A DNA stretch of 37,505 nucleotides from Alteromonas sp. ALT199 (GCF_018619335.1 NZ_JAHHDX010000147.1:911-38415); one strand, 5' to 3'; shown: positions 26,427 to 36,338, counted from the first letter of the stretch. Numbers and translations are program-made. The notes: a model not told the origin generated them from the letters alone.

Positions 26427-28502
26427 TTAGAAAGAACCAATCAAAGATAAACGCGCGTTGATTGGTGCGCCAACTGTAACCTGATGCGTAGAGTGTGCAT
26501 TAGGGAAGTAAAGCGTATCAGTTAAGTTTTCTACGTTTAGCTGAAGACGAGTTTTGTCGCTAAGTGTATAGTACGCCGATGCATCAACACGGGTATAGCT
26601 TGGCAGTACAGGCGACGTAGCACTTGTCGATACCTTGCTTTCGTCTTGATATGTTGCGCCAATACCGAAACCAAATACTTCATTCACTTCATAGGTTGTC
26701 CATACTGACATGGTATTCTCCGGTAACTCACGAAGCTCCACACCACTTGCATTCTCGCCGTCTAGGTTGCTGTAGTTAGCAGTAACGTACCACTTGTCAG
26801 TGATATATCCTTGAAGCTGTAGCTCAAAACCAGAAACCTCTGAATCTACTTCCACGAAGCTTTCTGCATCGTTAGGGTCGTTATCAAGTGACGTTTGCTC
26901 ATTTTCAAAGATAGCGGCTGTAAAGCTCATGCTGTCATTGAAATCCCACTTAATACCAATTTCTTGGTTAGTGAAAGTATCTGGGTCAAGTGCGTCTGCA
27001 TCACCGTTGATATTGGCATACTGCTCGCCACTACGGGGTAAGAATGACTCGCTGTAGCTTGCGTAAATTGAGATGTTTTTTCGCGGCTTGTAAACAAGGC
27101 CCGCACGCGGTGATACTTCTTCATCTTTTCTGCTGCGTGTTTCAGCCGCCACAACGTTGAACACCTCAATATCGAAGCTATCAAAGCGCGCCCCTAGCAC
27201 TAAGTCAAAGTTATCTGAAAGTGCAATCTCGTCTTGAACGTAGAAAGAGTAAACATCAAGGTCTACGTGTGTGTCGTCATTGATATCAGAGAATGTTGCA
27301 GTTACCGTTTCGCCAGCAGCGTTAGTGCCGGTTAGGCCTCTGAAACTAAGTGGGCGAGATACATTAAACGCTTCTCTATCGCCATCTGTAGAATCAAATA
27401 CAGGGTTATAACGGTCTTGGTTCGACTTGGTGTTAATAACCTCACCGCCAAAAATTACCGTGTGTTCAATGCTGCCTGTTGCAAACTCGCCTACTAAGTT
27501 TGAAGACAAGATAAGGTTTTCACGCTGAGTAGTATCTACATAACCGTCAAGGGTTACTACCTCAGTATCCGCGTTGTAACCCGCTGCGTAAAAGTTAGAG
27601 TAAACTTTGTCGTAGTCACCGTAAAAGGCATTGAAGTTACCTTTTAGGTTATCAGAGAACGTATGTTCAACGTTTGCACGGAATACATCGGCGCCTAGAG
27701 TTTGGTAGTTATTGTATGGGTCGCCAAACACAATTTCTTCGAAGGCTTCAACTGGCTCACCGTTCGCCGTTGGCACACCACGGTCAATGAAACGCTCATG
27801 GTCGATGTATTCGTATGACACATCAACAATGGTGTCGTCGCTCACTTCAAAGCGTGCAGTTGGATTAAAGCCATAGCGATCACCATAATAAAAGTCGCGG
27901 TGGTTATCTAGGCTTTCGTACATAGCATTGATACGAAGCGCAGACTTATCGCCCGTATCAACGTTTGTATCTAGCTGAAGATTGTAAGCGCCAAACGTAT
28001 TAGCAGAAACGTTATAGTTTACGAACTTTTCGCTCGTTTTCGCTTTTTTAGATACACGGTTTAAAATACCACCTGTACCGCCTCGACCGAATAGCAATGC
28101 ATTCGGTCCACGAAGGATTTCTACTTGTTCAACGTTATAAAGCGCACGATAGTATTGAACGTCATCGCGATTACCATCTAAGTAGAAGTCGGCTGTTGAA
28201 CGTACACCACGAAATACTACTGCGTCACGGTGACCTTCACCTTGAGACGTATTAACACCTGGTGCGTAATCAATAATTTGTCCAATACTTGTAATACCAC
28301 GCGCTGTAATTTCTTCAGCGGTGATGATTGATAAGCTTTGCGGTACGTCGATGATAGGCGTAGGGCTCTTTATAGAGTTAGATTGGTTAACTGAAAGGTA
28401 CTTACCTTCTACTGTTAGTCTTTCGATGTCTTCCATATCAGCAGCTAGCACAGCTGGGCTTAACATTATCGCAGTAGCAATACTTGTAAGTTTAAATTTC
28501 AA
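26427..28502 (-). CDS. TonB-dependent siderophore receptor
   Basis: An outer-membrane active transporter for ferric siderophores, 691 residues from the proposed start. The plug domain carries VPQSLSIIT, IIDYAPGV, FRGVRSTADFYLDG and EILRGPNALLFGRGGTGGILN. The barrel follows, ending in a TonB-receptor C-terminus with terminal Phe. TTG at 28502 is taken as the start: GGAGAG lies 6 nt upstream, and it yields a clean signal peptide of about 20 residues ending in AVLA. The ATG 45 bases upstream would add 15 polar residues before the signal. No siderophore biosynthesis genes are nearby, so it may import xenosiderophores. A possible Fur box lies upstream. Confidence 0.9.
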   Translation of the reverse strand: MKFKLTSIATAIMLSPAVLAADMEDIERLTVEGKYLSVNQSNSIKSPTPIIDVPQSLSIITAEEITARGITSIGQIIDYAPGVNTSQGEGHRDAVVFRGVRSTADFYLDGNRDDVQYYRALYNVEQVEILRGPNALLFGRGGTGGILNRVSKKAKTSEKFVNYNVSANTFGAYNLQLDTNVDTGDKSALRINAMYESLDNHRDFYYGDRYGFNPTARFEVSDDTIVDVSYEYIDHERFIDRGVPTANGEPVEAFEEIVFGDPYNNYQTLGADVFRANVEHTFSDNLKGNFNAFYGDYDKVYSNFYAAGYNADTEVVTLDGYVDTTQRENLILSSNLVGEFATGSIEHTVIFGGEVINTKSNQDRYNPVFDSTDGDREAFNVSRPLSFRGLTGTNAAGETVTATFSDINDDTHVDLDVYSFYVQDEIALSDNFDLVLGARFDSFDIEVFNVVAAETRSRKDEEVSPRAGLVYKPRKNISIYASYSESFLPRSGEQYANINGDADALDPDTFTNQEIGIKWDFNDSMSFTAAIFENEQTSLDNDPNDAESFVEVDSEVSGFELQLQGYITDKWYVTANYSNLDGENASGVELRELPENTMSVWTTYEVNEVFGFGIGATYQDESKVSTSATSPVLPSYTRVDASAYYTLSDKTRLQLNVENLTDTLYFPNAHSTHQVTVGAPINARLSLIGSF

Positions 28503-28974
28503 AACTACTCTCCAAGTGTTCTTAAAGTGTTGTGTGTTTATTGGCAACCAAGAACCTTTTTATTCGCAATGCTTTTTAAGTTGCTAGCTTTTCTAAACCG
28601 CTCAACTTTCAGCTCGCTTCGCAATTGCAAATAATAATAGTTGCCATTTGTGGTCAGGATAATATAGAAAAAATGGCAAGTTGACGAGAGTAAATACAGT
28701 AAAATTTAAAAACTCTTTATAAATTTTCTTAATTAAGTGTACATATTTAAACCAATAGCTAAGCAATTTGAGTGAGAGTTGCTGAAAAGGTACTTTCTTA
28801 TGTCAAAGAAAAAAGGGAAGTGCATCGTCTTTGTGAGCAAAAGACTACAGAAATTTGCGGCCTGTTAATTCGCCTGAGATTATCTTGTAAGGCCGGATAG
28901 GAATTTTTAAATTAGCCTCTTATGCAAAACGGATGATCTGCAGAGAAGCGTAGCTTTGGGTTCACTACCCTACC
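28503..28974. other. Intergenic region between TonB receptor and TetR gene
   Basis: About 470 bp, AT-rich near the receptor. It holds the receptor ribosome site (GGAGAG), a possible Fur box at 28627-28645, and long A/T tracts around 28665-28760. A 22-codon open frame at 28800-28868 on the plus strand has an AAGG 9 nt upstream and encodes a Lys-rich peptide, but nothing else supports it. No RNA gene recognised. Confidence 0.6.
28627..28645. promoter_or_regulatory. Weak candidate Fur box
   Basis: A 19-bp site with about 12 of 19 matches to the Fur consensus GATAATGATAATCATTATC, lying 125 bp upstream of the siderophore receptor start. The family makes iron control likely; the match is modest. 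Confidence 0.35.
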
Positions 28975-29589
28975 CTACACTACGGCATAGTGCCCAAGTA
29001 CCAAAGCAACTGTATTTTTAGCAAGTTTGCGCTTATCTTCATTAGTCATTACATCTTCTAATTTGAATAACTGCGGCCAGAAACATTGCCCTTTTACCAA
29101 ACTGTCAATTTCATCAACAACACGATTTAAGTCATCGAACTCAATCTTGTTATCTGCTTTTGCCGCTTTAAGCCAGCGATGCAATGCTGTTTCTTGTGCC
29201 TTTAACTGGGCAACTTCATCTTTCAGCTTGTCAGGGTCATAAAAAAAGTGCCCTATTGCGACCCTTGAGATATCTAAATGTTCTTCGGTAACGGTAAATT
29301 CAATGTCTTGAAGAATTAGCTCGCAAAGCTGTTCCGAAATATCGCCCTCAGGGTCATACTCCAGCGTTACGCTCGCCTTGGCATTTTCAAATTGCTTTGT
29401 CACCAAGTGCATCACCAGATCTTCTTTAGTGGCAAAATGATTATACACAGTGCGCTTCGACACGTTCGCCAGTTCAGCCAGCTTATCCATACTGGTGCCG
29501 TTTACGCCAAACTCTTGGAACGCCTGCGTGGCCGCTTGAATGATGGCTTCGCGTTTTATATCGCTACGTGTACGTGTGTTGCTTACCAT
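28975..29589 (-). CDS. TetR/AcrR-family repressor
   Basis: A 204-residue regulator. The N-terminal helix-turn-helix (about residues 10-55) has AAIQAFQEFGVNGTSMDKLA-type sequence with VSKRTVYNHFATKEDL as the recognition helix and following segment. The C-terminal ligand and dimer domain resembles TetR_C AcrR-like domains (GHFFYDPDKL). The ATG at 29589 is preferred to a TTG at 29631: GAGA lies about 10 nt upstream and the product then starts in the usual basic arm. It is divergent from the second RND adaptor-pump pair, the standard arrangement for an efflux repressor. Confidence 0.9.
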   Translation of the reverse strand: MVSNTRTRSDIKREAIIQAATQAFQEFGVNGTSMDKLAELANVSKRTVYNHFATKEDLVMHLVTKQFENAKASVTLEYDPEGDISEQLCELILQDIEFTVTEEHLDISRVAIGHFFYDPDKLKDEVAQLKAQETALHRWLKAAKADNKIEFDDLNRVVDEIDSLVKGQCFWPQLFKLEDVMTNEDKRKLAKNTVALVLGHYAVV

Positions 29590-29714
29590 ATAGAAATTCT
29601 CAAAATTTAGTTGTCCGCTATTTGACGCCAATCATTTTACACCGAACAGTTTACTTTTCAATGTAATCACACTAAAATGCACTCACCAGTTTACTTTAAG
29701 TAGTAGTGAGTTTC

Positions 29715-29730
29715 GTCACTGTTGTTAAAT
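29715..29730. promoter_or_regulatory. Candidate TetR operator in divergent region
   Basis: AGTGA, 6 bp, TCACT forms a 16-bp dyad between the TetR gene and the efflux adaptor. It sits inside a wider imperfect inverted repeat (29707-29719 with 29741-29753, 11 of 13 paired). Position fits an autorepressor site. Confidence 0.45.
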
Positions 29731-29795
29731 TCATCACTACTTAGAGGTTCATACATCTATACTTTATTTACCCTGACAATGGATTACACACACCT

Positions 29796-30878
29796 ATGTC
29801 CGCAATGCCATTTTCTCACATATTTTTCTTAAGCGTTTTGTCTATTTTAACCCTAAGTGCTTGTTCTTCTGAAGAACCTACTGAGCAGAGCTCTCAAGCT
29901 GCACCGCGCTACGTGAAGCTTGCTACTGTAAGTAATATTCCTGATTTTGATGAATTTACCTTTCCTGCGGTTGTGTCGGCGGTGAAGACAGTAGATTTAA
30001 GCTTTGAAGTTTCGGGTCGACTTATTCAAACCGACCTGGTGACCGGTAGTGACATCAATAAAGGAAAATTGCTGGCCACTATCGATCGCAAACCATTTCA
30101 ACGCCGCGTAGACGAATCAAAAACTCGACTAGATCAAGCCAAACGAGAGCTCGATAGAATTGAGAAAATGTTTGCACAAAAATTAGTTGCACAGAGTTCA
30201 CTGGATACGGCAAAAACGTCCTACGAACTTGCGGTCATCGACCTTAAAAATGCAGAGCAGGATCTAAGCTATACGCAGCTTTATGCACCGTTTGACGCGA
30301 AGGTGTCTCAGCGTCTAGTTGAAAACAACAGTTTTGTTGGTGCGGGTACGCCAATAGCGCGCCTGCAGGATGTATCTAAAATCTATTTCAATATTAATGT
30401 TCCTGAGCGACTGTTAACTGCCAATATTGGTCGTGGCATCAAACAAGCCAGTGCAACCTTGGCCACCAATCGAAGCGAGTGGTACCCGGTTAACTATGTA
30501 GAACACTCAACACAACCGGATCCCGTGTCACAAACCTATGAAGTTGTATTTGCTATGGAGCCACGCGAAGAGTTGCCGCTAACACCGGGGGCACGCGCAG
30601 TAGTAAAAGTAAGCCTACAAGGTACGCTATACCCTGAAGGCTTTGTTGTACCTGTAAGATCGCTCGTAGGTGACGAAGATTCTGGCTTTGCAGTGTGGCT
30701 ATATAACGATGAAACGAGTGCAGTGACAAAGCAACCTGTAAACGTTAAGCATATTGAAAATGAGCTAGCGATTATTGAAAGTAAAAGCGAGATATCACTG
30801 GGTCAACAGGTGGTGGCCGCTGGAGCAACACAAATGCGTGCAGACATGAAAGTACTTCCTTATAAAGGAGAGAAGTAA
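29796..30878 (+). CDS. RND efflux adaptor lipoprotein
   Basis: A 360-residue AcrA-type membrane fusion lipoprotein. The leader (hydrophobic residues 6-22) ends with lipobox LSAC, giving a lipid-anchored mature N-terminus. The core shows the lipoyl half TVDLSFEVSGRLIQTDLV, an alpha-hairpin (about 105-155), the second half LSYTQLYAPFDAKVSQRLVENNSFV, then beta-barrel and membrane-proximal domains. The pump gene begins 4 nt after its stop, with GGAGAG upstream. Controlled in all likelihood by the divergent TetR gene. Confidence 0.92.
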   Translation: MSAMPFSHIFFLSVLSILTLSACSSEEPTEQSSQAAPRYVKLATVSNIPDFDEFTFPAVVSAVKTVDLSFEVSGRLIQTDLVTGSDINKGKLLATIDRKPFQRRVDESKTRLDQAKRELDRIEKMFAQKLVAQSSLDTAKTSYELAVIDLKNAEQDLSYTQLYAPFDAKVSQRLVENNSFVGAGTPIARLQDVSKIYFNINVPERLLTANIGRGIKQASATLATNRSEWYPVNYVEHSTQPDPVSQTYEVVFAMEPREELPLTPGARAVVKVSLQGTLYPEGFVVPVRSLVGDEDSGFAVWLYNDETSAVTKQPVNVKHIENELAIIESKSEISLGQQVVAAGATQMRADMKVLPYKGEK

Positions 30879-30881
30879 CTT

Positions 30882-31850
30882 ATGGATATTGCACGCTATT
30901 CAATTGATAAACCTGTCAACATCTGGTTAATGGTAGTCATTCTGCTCTTAGGCGGCATTTTAGCTATGAGCAAAATTGGCCGCTTAGAAGACCCCGCTTT
31001 TACTATCAAACAAGTAAAGGTATACACCAGCTATTCTGGAGCCAGTGCTGAAAAAGTGGAGCGAGAAGTAACAGAACGCTTAGAAATTGCCATTCAGCAA
31101 ATGCCACAGCTAAAGAAAGTGACATCAGTTTCCTCTCCGGGCCTTTCAGAAATAACGGTCGAAGTTAAAAGTACTTACGACACTAATCTATTGCCACAGA
31201 TTTGGGATGAACTAAGAAAGCGACTTCGCGACACGACAAGTTCGTTGCCAACTGGAGCACAGGCCCCGGTGGTATTCGATGATTTCGGTGATGTGTACGG
31301 CCTTTACTATGCACTAAGTGCCCCTGATTTTGATACCCGTGAGCTTCGCGAGTTTGCAAGAATAATTCGTCGTGATTTGCTCACTACAGAAGGCGTCGCT
31401 AAGGTAAATGTGACAGGTGTTCAAAATGAGCAAATAGTCGCGTATATCAATCCCTATCAACTGGCGGGTTTAGGCATTTCGTTTCCTGATCTCACCACCC
31501 TTTTTGAAGATAACTTACGCCCGTTCAATGGCGGCCGCATTAAAGTTGACGAAAAAAATGTGCGTTTAATTGTAGAGCGAGCCCCAGATAAGCTTGAAGA
31601 GATTTCGAATCTGTCTGTGGTAGTGCCAGGCACTAACCGCTCGCTTAGAGTTGCCGATATTGCCACGTTAAAACTAGAGCCTGCAGACATTCAACCGGTT
31701 TACGTGCGCTACAACGGTGAAGAAGCACTAACGCTCTCTGTATCAGCCTTGACCGACGTAAACATTGTAGATGTAGGTAAGCGCGTTAACGAAAAGGTGG
31801 AAAAGTTAATTCAAGAGTTGCCAGTTGGCATTACGCTTACCCCAATATAG
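30882..31850 (+). pseudogene. RND permease, N-terminal fragment ended by frameshift
   Basis: Encodes the first 322 residues of an AcrB-type pump: TM1 (about 14-32) and the first periplasmic porter region up to the end of PN2, ending at GITLTPI. A TAG at 31848-31850 stops it. Related pumps continue with a segment like YDQASIVDDSV, and those residues are encoded here in the next frame (GAC at 31850 onward). Together the two pieces would make a normal ~1010-residue permease. The fragment alone lacks TM2-TM12 and the proton relay, so it should not transport. Confidence 0.85.
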
Positions 31851-31852
31851 AC
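31841..31852 (+). other. Frameshift site in the RND permease gene
   Basis: The frame changes by -1 at CCCAATATAGAC. Reading up to ATA (31845-31847) and resuming at GAC (31850-31852) leaves TA, one base short of a codon such as TAT or TAC, consistent with a one-base deletion. The heptamers here do not match X XXY YYZ slippery sites. Confidence 0.8.
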
Positions 31853-31900
31853 CAAGCCTCGATTGTTGATGACTCGGTAACAGGTTTTATTAATAACCTT

Positions 31901-33922
31901 GTGATGTCAGTCGCGGTTGTTACGTTAACTCTATGCTTGTTCATGGGATGGCGCTCGGGTGTAGTTGTAGGCTCAGTTTTACTGGTTACAGTACTAGGTA
32001 CCATACTCATAATGTGGCTAATGGATATTCAGCTTCAGAGAATATCGCTAGGTGCCATGGTTATCGCCATGGGCATGCTGGTAGATAACGCTATTGTGGT
32101 AGCCGAAGGAATGATGCTACGCATGGCTACCGGCTCCACGGCTAAAGAATCGGCTAGTTTCATCGTTAAACGCACACAGTGGCCGCTGTTAGGTGCAACA
32201 GTCATTGGTATTGCCGCATTCTCGGGTATTGGCCTTTCAAATGATGCCACTGGTGAATTCCTTTACTCTTTGTTTGCCGTAGTGTTGGTTTCACTTATGA
32301 TTAGTTGGGTGCTAGCGGTAACCCTAGTGCCAGTGCTTGGGGCGTATTTCTACCGCAAAGGCATTGGTCAAACCACAGGAAACGAACTCTCTGCATCGCA
32401 ACGCTGGTTTAAACGAGCATTGCTTGGTGCACTCAAACTTCGATGGGTAACCATTGGCGCCCTGTTTGTCATTACTATTGTGGCATACGGAAGCTTCGGC
32501 ATGGTAAAGCAAGGCTTCTTCCCTCCGTCAAACGCGCCGCTATTCTTCGTGCACTATTGGGGCCCGCAAGATAGAGATATTCGTGCCACTGAAGTTATTG
32601 CTAAAGAAGCAGAGGCTCGCATTTTAGAAATGGACAACGTAACTGCGGTAACCACCTTCATTGGACAAGGCGCAGACCGTTTCACCCTTACTTATGCTCC
32701 GAAGAGCGCTAACGAAAACTATGCCTTCTTCATGATTCGCGCTAATGAACTAGAAAGTATACCGGCTATTCAGTCGGCGCTAGCCGACAAGCTCACCGAC
32801 CTCGATTTCGACGCGAGCTTTTACATGGAGAGAATGCAATTTGGACCCGGTTCGGGTGCTAAATTAGAAGCCCGTTTCTCTGGTCCTGATACCGAAGTAC
32901 TGAGAGAATTAGCTGAACAAGCTAAGGTCCTTCTTTTTGCTGACGGACAGGTGAAAGACGTACGTCATAACTGGCGAGAAAAAGGCTTTGCTATCAACAC
33001 GCAATTCGACAATTACAATGCGGGCATTGCTGGTGTATCACACAATGACTTTAGCCAAACTATTCAGTACGCAAGCAACGGTGTTCAGCTTGGCACAGTG
33101 CAAGACGGTGACTATGCCTACAATATTATTGCTAAGATGGGTAAAGCAGAAGACACCGAACTTCAATCAATTCGCGAATCGCAAGTCTGGTCTACCCAGC
33201 AGCGTCAATACGTGCCTTTCACGCAGGTATCGCAAGGCTTAGAGTTAATGACTGAAGAAATGCGTATTCATCGCCGCGACCGCGTGCGCACTATTACGGT
33301 AGAAGCCGAACCGGGTGACGATGAGACCGCGGCGAAAGCTCTGGCTAGAATTCGCCCGCTTATTGAAGATATTGAACTGCCAGCAGGCTATTCCTTGGAA
33401 TGGGGCGGCGAGTTTGAAAGCTCTAGCGATGCGCAACAGGCGTTGGGTGCAGGATTACCTGCAGGCTTTTTGGTAATGTTTATTATCTCAGTATTGCTTT
33501 TCGGACATGCGCGTCAACCGCTAATCATTTGGCTTGTGGTACCTATGGCCGTGGTTGGTGTTGTCACAGGTTTACTTAGTACCGATATGCCGTTTGGCTT
33601 TATGTCGCTACTGGGCTTTTTAAGTTTGTTCGGTATGCTTATTAAAAATGCCATTGTACTCATTGAGGAAATTGATCTTCAAATTGAGGAAGGCTTAGCC
33701 ATCAGACAAGCTATTGTCGACGCCACCATCAGTCGTGTTCGTCCTGTGTCATTGGCGGCGGTCACTACCATATTAGGTATGGCACCGCTGCTGTTCGATG
33801 CGTTCTTTGCCGACATGGCTGTGACTATTATGGGGGGCTTGGCGTTTGCCACTGTGCTTACTCTGATCGCTGTACCTGTACTTTACAGTCTGCTGTTTAA
33901 AGTAAGTTACCGTCAAAGCTAA
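31901..33922 (+). pseudogene. RND permease, C-terminal fragment after frameshift
   Basis: Carries TM2 through TM12 of the same pump (the frame is open from 31850; 673 residues from the first GTG at 31901). The TM4 motif MGMLVDNAIVVAEGM holds the single-Asp form (VDN) of the proton relay. The second porter domain and TM8-12 are intact, including SLLGFLSLFGMLIKNAIVLIEEID and RPVSLAAVTTILGMAPLL. No ribosome site precedes GTG 31901 or ATG 31904, so separate translation looks unlikely. The C-terminal half shows no further damage, suggesting either a recent mutation or a base-call error. Confidence 0.85.
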
Positions 33923-33937
33923 CGCTTAAGCCCTCTT

Positions 33938-33979
33938 GGCCTCTCTACCGAAAAATACGTTAACCTTGGTAGAGGGGCC
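33938..33979. terminator. Hairpin between convergent RND and CBS genes
   Basis: GGCCTCTCTACC (33938-33949) and GGTAGAGGGGCC (33968-33979) pair over 12 positions with one G-U. No T-run follows on either strand, so it is a possible transcript end of unusual type. Confidence 0.45.
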
Positions 33980-34024
33980 ACTACCCATTCAAAGCAACCT
34001 TAATTATAAATAAATCCTGTCTAG

Positions 34025-34444
34025 CTAACGCTTTGCCTCTACCCTACTCTGCATAAACTTCATAACATCGCGCCACGATACCATTCCTACTGGGTGCATT
34101 TTGCTATCAATAATCGGGATACAAGAAATTTTGTGGGAGTTAAATAGTTCAATAGCGGAAAATACAGAATCTGTTGGGTTTAGCGTAATCACTTCGCGAG
34201 TCATTATTTGATGCGCACGTTTATCTAATGTCGCCCGGTCAAGCATGCGCTCGCTTAATGTATCCACAAAAGGACTAATCGATTTCATCAAATCTCTATC
34301 AGATATAATGCCCTGTAGCGCATTGTCATGAACCACTATCAGGTGATGAAACCCTGTCGCAGCAAAAAGCTCTCTTAAAGACTGTAAGCTATCGTCCATG
34401 TGAACACTTACTACTCGTGTAGACATGATTTTCGATAAACTCAT
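34025..34444 (-). CDS. CBS-domain pair protein
   Basis: A 139-residue soluble protein made of two CBS domains (about 5-65 and 78-135), which usually bind adenine nucleotides as energy or ligand sensors. Visible are MSTRVVSVHMDDSL, HHLIVVHDNALQGIISDRDLM, MTREVITLNPTDSVFSAIELF and CIPIIDSKMHPVGMVSWRDVMKF. The ATG at 34444 has GGAGGA 5 nt upstream. It is monocistronic by appearance; the partner is unknown. Confidence 0.92.
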   Translation of the reverse strand: MSLSKIMSTRVVSVHMDDSLQSLRELFAATGFHHLIVVHDNALQGIISDRDLMKSISPFVDTLSERMLDRATLDKRAHQIMTREVITLNPTDSVFSAIELFNSHKISCIPIIDSKMHPVGMVSWRDVMKFMQSRVEAKR

Positions 34445-34591
34445 AGATCCTCCCTGTTTATTTATAGCGATGGCTTAGCTCATATTTAAAATATGATATC
34501 AGCGTCACTTAATGACAATAATTTAAATAAGCTTCAAAAAAGCGCGTACTGCGTACTTTCATACGTAGGTTCATTGAGCATAACAACGCCA

Positions 34592-35089
34592 CTATGCGTA
34601 AGGGTTTTCCCCCATAGCAACGGCTACGCAAAACAGGCGTAAGTCTAGCTCAAGTTGGTGATAATCAGGCTCTATATAACAGCAAAGTTTATAGAAAGCT
34701 TTATTGTGGTCTTTCTCTTTAAAATGCGCCAACTCGTGTACCACCAACGCTTTCAGCAAAGACTCTGGAGCAAAAAGCAAATCTTTATTAATAGCTAAAT
34801 CGTGTTTACGGGTCTTGCCTTGCATTCGGTAGGTATGGGTACCTAATGCGTTCGTTACCATGTCACATTGCTTTTTAAATGCAGCACGCCCAAACGGCGG
34901 CGCATTCTTAAGGTAGCGTTTTTTTAAATCGGTAGCATATTCATAAAGCAATTTATCCGTGGTTATGTCATGAGCTTGGGGGTATTTTTTTAACAAGTAA
35001 GCCTTTAGCTGACTGTTTGAAATAAGCTGAAGCGCCTGCTCCACAATAGTTGGGGGGTAACCATTAAAATACCGAGCATATTCATTCAC
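34592..35089 (-). CDS. YgjP-like metalloprotein
   Basis: A 165-residue protein of the YgjP/DUF45 group of putative zinc metallopeptidases. The HELAH motif (118-122) provides two histidine ligands and the catalytic glutamate, and H128 in KDHNKAFY is the likely third ligand. The region before it, HTYRMQGKTRKHDLAINKDLLFAPESLL, is the expected beta strand and helix. No signal peptide is present. GTG at 35089 is the start, with AAGGAG 9 nt upstream; the nearby ATG is out of frame. Activity for this family is poorly defined. Confidence 0.85.
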   Translation of the reverse strand: MNEYARYFNGYPPTIVEQALQLISNSQLKAYLLKKYPQAHDITTDKLLYEYATDLKKRYLKNAPPFGRAAFKKQCDMVTNALGTHTYRMQGKTRKHDLAINKDLLFAPESLLKALVVHELAHFKEKDHNKAFYKLCCYIEPDYHQLELDLRLFCVAVAMGENPYA

Positions 35090-35185
35090 GTTTTGTATCT
35101 CCTTTGCAGGGGGAATTATAAAGCATTTGAGCGTAGTGATCAGCGAGGACTTTTCTGCTTATTTTTTTGAAGGTAAGCAGAATAT

Positions 35186-35216
35186 AAAAAAGCCGCAGCA
35201 ACAAAGTTACTGCGGC
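35186..35216 (-). terminator. Terminator of the quinone oxidoreductase gene
   Basis: GCCGCAGCAAC (35192-35202) and GTTACTGCGGC (35206-35216) form an 11-bp stem with one mismatch and an AAA loop. On the minus strand a six-T run follows (35186-35191). Confidence 0.9.
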
Positions 35217-35273
35217 GAAGGGCGTGCTAAGGGAAGCACTACGGGAAGTTTGTTTAAACACCAGAGGATAAAA

Positions 35274-36263
35274 CTATTCTACGGTAACTACGACTTTACC
35301 CACAGCTTTACCACTTGCCAGACGGTCATGTGCCTGTGCTATCTGCTCAAAAGTGAAATTTTCTGCATCTATAATTGGTTTGAGCGCACCAGCATCTACA
35401 ATGCTTGCCAGCTGTTTAAGTATTTCGCCATGGGCTTCTCGGCCCACGTTGTGAATCATAGGAAGTAGCATAAACACCACGTTTAGACTTAAACCTCTGA
35501 AGTGAACAGGTGATAAGTCGGTCTCTAATAGGGATAGCGTGGTAGATATCTGGCCGTTTAATTTCGCGGCTGCAAATGAGTTTTGAAGGTTATTGCCGCC
35601 TACCGTATCGAAAATTACGTCAAAGCCGTTACCGCTTGTATACTTGCTCACATAATCTTCAACAGATTCACTGCGAAAATCGATGTAAGTTGCGCCTAAA
35701 GACTCAATAATGTCTTTTTGCTCATCAGAACCGCCCGTCGCAAAAACGGAAGCTTTCATATGTTTTGCAAGTTGAACCGCAATATGTCCTACACCACCAG
35801 CACCGCCGTGAACTAATACATTTTGCCCCTCACCAGTAAGTGCACGAGTTAGTCCTTCGAACGCAGTAATACCAACAAGAGGAATGGCTGCCGCTTCTTT
35901 CATTGAAAGAGACGCTGGCTTGTGAGCAATTAAGCGAACATCGGCAAGCATTTTTTCGGCAAGTGAACCTTGTAAATCACCTAAACCACCTGCACAGCCG
36001 TAAACCTCATCGCCTACTTTATATTCAGTTACACCCTCACCAACAGCTTCAATGGTACCTGCGAAATCCATGCCCAACACCCCAGGTAATTGAGGCGCGA
36101 AAGGTAAATCTGCGCCAGACTGGCGAATCATCATATCAATAGTGTTAACACTGCTTGCTGCTATACGCACAATAACGTGACCTGCCTTTACGGTAGGCTC
36201 TGCAATATCGTTTTGCGTAAATTGTTCAGAACCGCCAAATTCGTTTATTACCATCGCTTTCAT
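35274..36263 (-). CDS. MDR-family NADPH:quinone oxidoreductase
   Basis: A 329-residue medium-chain dehydrogenase/reductase of the zinc-free quinone oxidoreductase type. A GroES-like N-terminal domain (about 1-120, with GVLGMDFAGTIEAVGEGV and KVGDEVYGC) is followed by the Rossmann domain with LVHGGAGGVGHIAVQLA (about 150-166). The structural zinc cysteines of alcohol dehydrogenases are absent. It likely reduces quinones or alpha,beta-unsaturated carbonyls with NADPH. It is divergent from a LysR gene and ends at a clear terminator, so it is a single-gene unit. Confidence 0.92.
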   Translation of the reverse strand: MKAMVINEFGGSEQFTQNDIAEPTVKAGHVIVRIAASSVNTIDMMIRQSGADLPFAPQLPGVLGMDFAGTIEAVGEGVTEYKVGDEVYGCAGGLGDLQGSLAEKMLADVRLIAHKPASLSMKEAAAIPLVGITAFEGLTRALTGEGQNVLVHGGAGGVGHIAVQLAKHMKASVFATGGSDEQKDIIESLGATYIDFRSESVEDYVSKYTSGNGFDVIFDTVGGNNLQNSFAAAKLNGQISTTLSLLETDLSPVHFRGLSLNVVFMLLPMIHNVGREAHGEILKQLASIVDAGALKPIIDAENFTFEQIAQAHDRLASGKAVGKVVVTVE

Positions 36264-36338
36264 GATTAAGCTCCTTTAAAGCCTGTTGTATGAGTACGGA
36301 ACTAATCATAAACACTAGAACTCCAGATGATAATTAGT

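Noticed and set aside
28800..28868. 22-codon Lys-rich open frame with AAGG upstream
   Set aside because: Very short, with no conserved context or second supporting signal; kept only as a note in the intergenic description.
31841..31852. Programmed -1 ribosomal frameshift joining the RND halves
   Set aside because: No slippery heptamer in the right phase is present, and RND pumps are not known to use recoding; a deletion or sequence error is simpler.
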